This document shows positions 59,022 through 64,000 of a stretch of 64,000 nt of DNA, one piece after another. Under the pieces are notes generated by a model that saw only the letters and a list, made by a program, of their open reading frames with translations, was not told the origin of the DNA and ran no database searches. The translations under genes were made by a program, and so were the position numbers. Positions within the stretch are counted from its first letter, which is position 1. Each line of letters starts with the position of its first letter. The DNA comes from Anaeromassilibacillus sp. An250. Its GTDB lineage: Bacteria > Bacillota > Clostridia > Oscillospirales > Acutalibacteraceae. The DNA lies in contig NZ_NFJK01000011.1 in NCBI RefSeq assembly GCF_002159845.1, positions 1-64,000 of the forward strand. The letters run 5' to 3'.

Positions 59022-61547
59022 TCAGTACAAATCAATGAACCGGCTTTCCGTACTGCCGTCCTCATACTCGATCACCACTTCAATGCCCACCTGGGAATCC
59101 TCGCTTAACTTCTCCAGATTTTCCGAGCCGATCTGCGCCGACAGGGTGTAGCTGGAGCGGTTGGCGGGATAGACGGTCTGGGACAGGCTCTTGGTCATGC
59201 CGGCCACGCCCTCCGCTTTGAAAGACGCCGTGCCGGACGCGCCGTTTTCACTGTCCGCCTCAAAGCCGGAACTGACCCAGTAGGCAAGCCCGTCATCGGC
59301 GCGGGAGTTTCTAAGCAGATTGAAAGGAACCATTTCCCGGATATCGTTGTTCGACACCATGCTGGTGCCTTCCAGCGAGTCCGCCGCGTTGTCCCATTCA
59401 CTGGCGGAACTGCCCAGGTTCTTCAGCGTGGTGGAAAGCTCCAGCACCGTGTTCCACGGCTCCTGCAGGTTGTATTCCCGGCGGACAATTCTTGTGGTGA
59501 CCGAAAGCCCCAACTCCTTATCCTCCACCCGGACGTAATCTCCCAGTTCCCAGGCTTCATGCTCGTAGCCCGTCAGCACGGATAAGTCCATCGCGTTTAA
59601 CACATAGGAAATGGTGGGCTTTGCGTAATCCGCCAGCCGCATCTCGGTATATTCTTTCATCTGGTAGGGATTCGTGAAAGAGGAGCAGTCCAGGGTGGAG
59701 ATTCTCACCTCGTCTGTGTAGGTGAAGTCCTCCACATAGGGCCTTCCGCCGTTGATGTCCGCGAAGGTCATCCCTTCCGCGCCCACGGCGTACAACCGGG
59801 TCACAAGCTCCCTGGTGTCCACCACCCGCTGGATGGATTTCATGTTCTTCTTGTAGGCAAAAAGGGCGCCGCTGTCCTTGCCGTTGACCGTCAGCAGATG
59901 CACCAGCCGGTTCGGGCAGTCAAAGACCAGGTCGCCGCCGTGGAGGTCTGCGATATTCCGAAGGATGGACAAAGCGTTTTTCTCCGTACTGGTCCAGGTG
60001 CGCTGTGTCCGCACCGTCACTGTGCCGACGCTCCATTCCGTACCCTCCAGGGCGTATGCCATCGCCGTTTCCGGGTACTCCGCTTCAAAGGTACGTTCCT
60101 CCTTGCGGACAGAGAAGGTCAGGTCATAGAACTCTGCTTCCGCGTACACCTCTGTGACGGCACTGCCGTCCGTGTCCCTGGTGTCGGTAACTGTCCGTAC
60201 CTTATACACATCATCCACGATCTGGATCTTCTTCTCACTGTCGATATAGCCCCGCTTGCCGTCCCGGTAGGGAATCTTAAAGGAAAGAGTGTCCTCGCCG
60301 TTGATCTCGCCCGTGACAATGATGTCGTATGCATTCTCCAGCACCGCCTCCCATGCACCGTTCCTGTCCAGCACCACCGGCCTTGCGCAGCCGATCTTTT
60401 CATAGGGCGCTTTCGGGATGTCATAGAGCCGGATATCAATAACCTTCGGTGTCCGGGAGGTGTCTGTGGTAGTCAGCGTTACCCGGAAACGGATATATGC
60501 CCGGTTGGGGGACGCCAGCCGCCCGTCAGCGGGGACTGCCGCCCAATCGTTCCATTCCTCCAGGTCATCGCTGGTGGAAGTCTCCACCAGGGAAACCGCC
60601 GTGGCACCGGAGATGTACTCGCTGGTCACAGACACACGCCCGGCGCCGGACAGGTTGCAGTCTGCGGCCGTTGTGGTCAGCACGCCTTCTTCCGGGTAAA
60701 CGCCGTCCGATGCGCGTAAGGTAACCACTCCCGGCTCGGTGATGCCGTCCACATCCCCGGAGGTATCGCCGCCGTTGGCCATCAGTGAGGAGCGGAAATA
60801 GTCCATCAGGTCATCGGCTGTAAGGTTGGTATCACAGTCTAAAAACCAGTCGTCCAGGCCGCCCGCATACCAGTAGGAATCATCGTGCATCCCCAGGATC
60901 AAATCCGCCGTGCAGGAGCGGTTCAGCTCCCCGGTAAAGGAAAGCACCTCTGATGCCCACACCGTGCCGCTGCTGCGGTCGCCCACCACATACTGCGCCG
61001 TTTTGCCCACCGGCTCGATCAGGCAGGCGATAAAGTACCAGCCGCCGTTAACCAGGGAGAAGGGTGGCTCCACCGACTCATCTAAAATCAGGGAACCGGC
61101 GTCATTGTAGAGCATAATCCTCGGATTGCCCCGGATGAGGGACAGGTAGAAAACCGGCTGCCCCGGCCCGTACCGGGTATTGAAGATCGGGCAGTAGGTA
61201 TTCCCCACCGAATAGGTGGTGGGGTTCATCCAGCCGCCGCAGACGATCCGCTCCCCAAGCTCCGCAAAGATGCTCCCGTCGTTAGCCACCTTCAAATAGT
61301 TCTGCTCGGAGGACGGGTTCACGATGTTCATGCGGAAATAGTTCCCCAGCCGGTTTGCGGAAAGGGACGCGCTGGTGCCGCTCCAGTTATTGATGTACGC
61401 CATACGCCCCATGCCGGAGGAATCCAAAAGGCAGTCGTCCTCATCCGGGTCCGATTCATTGAACCGCCACAGGCCAGACTTGGCCCATTCCTCCGGGAAC
61501 TCACCGGTAAAGTCCGTCTGTTTGTTCAGTATTGTTTTCAGTGCCAT
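59022..61547 (-). CDS. Tail-associated (Tal/prophage tail) protein with LamG-like N-domain
   Basis: 841 residues. The N-terminal part (about 20-260) is a LamG/concanavalin-like fold (GGWYFIACLIEPVGKTAQYVV; DSYWYAGGLDDWFLD). Residues about 390-720 match the phage tail endopeptidase/Tal N-terminal region, which forms the tail-tip ring (ENAYDIIVTGEINGEDTLSF, AWELGDYVRVED). The C-terminus (about 740-841) is a small beta domain. ATG at 61547 has GGAGGTGAGC upstream overlapping the Dit stop. Enzymatic function not evident. Confidence 0.82.
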   Translation of the reverse strand: MALKTILNKQTDFTGEFPEEWAKSGLWRFNESDPDEDDCLLDSSGMGRMAYINNWSGTSASLSANRLGNYFRMNIVNPSSEQNYLKVANDGSIFAELGERIVCGGWMNPTTYSVGNTYCPIFNTRYGPGQPVFYLSLIRGNPRIMLYNDAGSLILDESVEPPFSLVNGGWYFIACLIEPVGKTAQYVVGDRSSGTVWASEVLSFTGELNRSCTADLILGMHDDSYWYAGGLDDWFLDCDTNLTADDLMDYFRSSLMANGGDTSGDVDGITEPGVVTLRASDGVYPEEGVLTTTAADCNLSGAGRVSVTSEYISGATAVSLVETSTSDDLEEWNDWAAVPADGRLASPNRAYIRFRVTLTTTDTSRTPKVIDIRLYDIPKAPYEKIGCARPVVLDRNGAWEAVLENAYDIIVTGEINGEDTLSFKIPYRDGKRGYIDSEKKIQIVDDVYKVRTVTDTRDTDGSAVTEVYAEAEFYDLTFSVRKEERTFEAEYPETAMAYALEGTEWSVGTVTVRTQRTWTSTEKNALSILRNIADLHGGDLVFDCPNRLVHLLTVNGKDSGALFAYKKNMKSIQRVVDTRELVTRLYAVGAEGMTFADINGGRPYVEDFTYTDEVRISTLDCSSFTNPYQMKEYTEMRLADYAKPTISYVLNAMDLSVLTGYEHEAWELGDYVRVEDKELGLSVTTRIVRREYNLQEPWNTVLELSTTLKNLGSSASEWDNAADSLEGTSMVSNNDIREMVPFNLLRNSRADDGLAYWVSSGFEADSENGASGTASFKAEGVAGMTKSLSQTVYPANRSSYTLSAQIGSENLEKLSEDSQVGIEVVIEYEDGSTESRFIDLY

Positions 61548-61553
61548 TACCGC

Positions 61554-62330
61554 TCACCTCCATCTGCTCCTTGCCTGGATCTCCAGCCCTGTAAACGTGG
61601 CGTTTGCCGCCGTTACGGAAACTGTGTTGCTCCCCACCGCCAGGGTGGGAAAATTCAGTTCCTCCAGATACGGCAGGGCGTTGCGCAGGGTAATCCCGTC
61701 CGCGTCCTCCACATAGGCGGTCATCCGGTCGGTATCCACCACCAGCGTTTCGCCTTCCGCAAGGGTGGCGTTCACGATTTTCAGTTCCTGCCCGTTGGTA
61801 GCAATACAGATGGAATTGCCCGCTCCGGAGGCGATCTCGCCCTCAATGCGGTAAACGGGATGAGATTCCATGTTCCCAATGAGCCGCGTGACCGTGCTGT
61901 TTCCTTCTTCCGTGATGGAAAAGGTCTCGTCCTCGATGGCATAGCCGAAGGGGTCCGGGCAGAAGAAGGTCAGGTCAAAGCTGCCGGAAGAACGCAGGAG
62001 CCGCTCGCACTCCACCGCCGCGTTCAGCCTTGCCATGAAGTACCGATCCGGCACATCGTCCAGGACGAGCTGCTTTAAGCCGCCCACCGGGTCAAGCCAT
62101 GCGGCAATCCCGTCCAGCGTGGAAACCAGGGCGGAAAAGCTATGCCTGGGAAAGATGCTGCAGGAGACCACGATCTCCCGATAATCAAAATCCGCCCCGA
62201 AGTCCGTCACGCCATATTTGCCGGGGACCGTTGTGGTAAAGTTCCGCAGATTCCCGCTGACCTGCCAGGAGGTCAGCCTTGCCTTCAGGCCCATGCTCTT
62301 AGAAGTAATGTCGTTATACGAAAAGCCCAC
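61554..62330 (-). CDS. Distal tail protein (Dit-like)
   Basis: 258 residues of the siphovirus tail component family: FRNFTTT-type start (LRNFTTTVPGKYGVTDFG), REIVVSCSIF, DPVGGLKQLVLDDVPDRYFM and FFCPDPFGYA. It forms the hub joining tail tube and tip. GTG at 62330 follows AAAGGAGG by seven bases. It lies directly after the tape measure gene as in other siphophages. Confidence 0.88.
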   Translation of the reverse strand: MGFSYNDITSKSMGLKARLTSWQVSGNLRNFTTTVPGKYGVTDFGADFDYREIVVSCSIFPRHSFSALVSTLDGIAAWLDPVGGLKQLVLDDVPDRYFMARLNAAVECERLLRSSGSFDLTFFCPDPFGYAIEDETFSITEEGNSTVTRLIGNMESHPVYRIEGEIASGAGNSICIATNGQELKIVNATLAEGETLVVDTDRMTAYVEDADGITLRNALPYLEELNFPTLAVGSNTVSVTAANATFTGLEIQARSRWR

Positions 62331-62343
62331 AAAGCCACCTCCT

Positions 62344-64000
62344 TTATGCGGTACTGAACCGTCCCTGGGCGCGGGAGCCGGTCTGGATCAGGTTGTAAAG
62401 TTCCTGGGAAATCCTGCGGATGTCGTCCTCACTGCGGACGATCATCTGCTGGATGGTGATGAGGGTCCCGAAGGAAGCGCCACCGCTGCCCATGCCGCCG
62501 GCTGCGGAGCGGAGTGTCCCGCCCGCGTCAAAGGCAAAGTTCGAGGGGACTGCGGACTGCATATCCGCCGCCAGCCCGTTCATCACGCCCAGGATACCGT
62601 TGTTTAAGTCCTCTGCGGCGCTGACCGCTTCGCCGGCGCTGTCCTCAATGCCTCCGGCAAGGCCCCTGCCCAGCATTTCGCCCACCCAGGCCATTTCTTT
62701 CGAGGGCGAGTTGATGCCAAAGAAGCTGCAGATCCCGTCCCAGATGCCGGAAATCCAGCCGGAGACCTTGTCCCAGATCCATCCGGCGAGGCTCTGGATG
62801 CCCTGCCACAAGCCCTGCACGATGTTCTTGCCGATGTTGACGATCTGCCCCATCGAGGAAGTAAAGGCATTGACGATACCCGCAATGATCTGCGGCACCG
62901 CCTTTACGATCTCCACGATGATGGTGGGCAGGTTCTGGATCAGCGACACAAATAGCTGCACGCCTGCCTGGATGATCTGCGGGATGCTGTTTAAGATGGC
63001 ATTTACCAGCGAGGAAATAATCTGCGGGATCGCCCCCACAATGGTGGTAATGATGGTCGGCAGGTTCTGGATCAGGGAAATCAGCAGGTTCACACCCGCG
63101 TCAATGATCTGGGGGATACTGCCGAGGATGGCCGTCACCAGCCCGTCAATGATCTGCGGAATCGCCGCCACAATGGCCGTGATAATCTCCGGCAGTGCGG
63201 AGACCAGCGAGGTCAATAGCTGTATCCCGGCGTTGATGATCTGTGGGATTGCTCCGACGATAAACTCCACAATCGCCGTAATGATGGCGGGCAGGGCCGC
63301 GATCAGGACCGGGATGGCATTAAGCAGCCCTTGGGCCAGCCCCATGATAAGCTGCAGCGCCGCGTCCAGAATCATCGGCAGATTTTCGATCAGGGTCTGT
63401 ACGATCTGGGTAACCACCAGGACAATCTGCGGAATCAGCGTGGGAACCGCCGCCGCGATGCCCTGGGCCAGCGTGACGATGATCTGCGCCGCGCCCTCCA
63501 TCACAGCCGGAAGGCTCTGGATAATGCCGGAAAGCAGCGAGGTCAGCATCTGCATCCCGGTGTTTACAAACTGCGGCAGCATGGAAACCGCCGTGTTCAC
63601 CAGCCCCGTAATGGCCCCGGCAAAGGCTTCATCCGCCCCGTCCACGCCGTTGACCATGTCGGTAAAGGCGGAGATGACTTCCGAAATTGCCGGGAGGAAC
63701 TCTGCCCGGAGGCTGTTCTTCACATTGGAAATGGTTTCCCCAAGCCCCGCCAGGGTCTCGTCAAGCTGCGCCTGTCCTTCTCTGGAAGCCACCAGCGCCT
63801 CATTGTTGCGGTAAAATGCGCCGCTCGCCTCATCATAGGCTCCGGAGAGGGTCTCCATGATCAGGCGGTTTCTCTCGCTTTCACTGGAACAGGCAGCCAG
63901 CTTCTCGTTGAAGGCATCCTCGCTGATGCCCACCCAGTTTAAGGCGTCCGCCAGGGAGCCGGTAACCTCACCCACCTTGGCGGTCTCGTTGGCGGACTCA
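62344..64000 (-). CDS. Phage tail tape measure protein, C-terminal part (cut by window edge)
   Basis: Sets tail length and helps DNA entry. The frame is open through the right edge, so the start is outside; the ATG-like codon at 63975 is internal. Visible are at least seven degenerate repeats of about 38-40 residues with 'LPxII..IV..IPQII..LV..I' (about 63,500-62,850), hydrophobic and helical, then a globular C-terminus with SPSKEMAWVGEMLGRGLAGGIE. The nucleotide sequence repeats as well. Confidence 0.92.
   Translation of the reverse strand, partial: ESANETAKVGEVTGSLADALNWVGISEDAFNEKLAACSSESERNRLIMETLSGAYDEASGAFYRNNEALVASREGQAQLDETLAGLGETISNVKNSLRAEFLPAISEVISAFTDMVNGVDGADEAFAGAITGLVNTAVSMLPQFVNTGMQMLTSLLSGIIQSLPAVMEGAAQIIVTLAQGIAAAVPTLIPQIVLVVTQIVQTLIENLPMILDAALQLIMGLAQGLLNAIPVLIAALPAIITAIVEFIVGAIPQIINAGIQLLTSLVSALPEIITAIVAAIPQIIDGLVTAILGSIPQIIDAGVNLLISLIQNLPTIITTIVGAIPQIISSLVNAILNSIPQIIQAGVQLFVSLIQNLPTIIVEIVKAVPQIIAGIVNAFTSSMGQIVNIGKNIVQGLWQGIQSLAGWIWDKVSGWISGIWDGICSFFGINSPSKEMAWVGEMLGRGLAGGIEDSAGEAVSAAEDLNNGILGVMNGLAADMQSAVPSNFAFDAGGTLRSAAGGMGSGGASFGTLITIQQMIVRSEDDIRRISQELYNLIQTGSRAQGRFSTA

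Larger units (their letters stand above)
50203..64000 (-). mobile_element. Prophage, late tail/lysis/integration end (continues past the right edge)
   Basis: A tightly packed run of minus-strand genes in siphophage order: tape measure, distal tail, tail-associated protein, small tail proteins, GH18 tail protein, holin, endolysin, then a recombination module. Base composition is GC-rich throughout, unlike the element to its left. Capsid, replication and repressor genes are not in the window. Confidence 0.92.

Noticed and set aside
62850-63500. Repeats in the tape measure region as a CRISPR array
   Set aside because: They are in-frame, degenerate coding repeats of about 115-120 bases without spacers; no cas genes are present.

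Overview
The window reads as a spore-forming, probably gut-dwelling member of the Clostridia (Firmicutes). The evidence is SpoIIID and a SpoIIQ-like M23 protein, strong AGGAGG ribosome sites with frequent TTG/GTG starts, a Clostridia-type short ThiF in a TPP-riboswitch thiamine operon, a ZIP transporter, LexA, and a giant secreted hexosaminidase suited to host glycans. Family and species are not claimed.

Bases 1-38,400 look like chromosomal backbone. They hold tRNA-Asn, a LysR regulator, an 8.6-kb secreted GH84/CBM32/GH20 protein preceded by a 15-codon leader ORF, a secreted amidase, MTA/SAH nucleosidase, a cyclase-family hydrolase, LexA, a candidate small RNA with an anti-Shine-Dalgarno stretch, the SpoIIQ-like protein and a stress-type protein. 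A cell-surface polysaccharide locus follows (polyprenyl-phosphate sugar transferase, two tandem EpsG-type polymerases, three glycosyltransferases, Wzm/Wzt-type exporter), interrupted by an oppositely oriented zip-spoIIID pair. Next come a polar amino-acid ABC importer, an AT-rich pair of exported proteins, a HAD phosphatase, thiSFGHE (minus strand, behind a TPP riboswitch and two successive terminator-type hairpins) and a DUF1848 protein.

Bases 38,500-50,200 are a patchwork of mobile DNA. A large serine recombinase, five small ORFs, a DUF6602 nuclease-like gene, HsdS and an HsdM lacking its N-terminus (no HsdR) end abruptly at about 44,330 in a short repeat array. Beyond it lie a BceAB-like ABC transporter, a two-component system, an excisionase-like DNA-binding protein and the 3' part of tnpV, a gene of Tn4451-type transposons.

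Bases 50,203-64,000 are the late end of a prophage read on the minus strand: tape measure (cut by the window edge), distal tail protein, tail-associated protein, two small tail proteins, a GH18-containing tail protein, holin, amidase endolysin, an HTH/zinc-finger protein, a SHOCT-like protein and two overlapping serine recombinases. The last recombinase ends 11 bp from the broken tnpV frame, which suggests that the phage integrated into tnpV of a resident mobile element. The missing tnpV 5' end should lie beyond the right edge, at the other phage end.

The most interesting points are the tnpV/prophage junction, the two-hexosaminidase protein with its leader ORF, the second attenuator-like hairpin set in the thi leader, the C-rich small-RNA candidate, the GH18 barrel with a large insertion, and the restriction-fragment operon with uncharacterised passengers.
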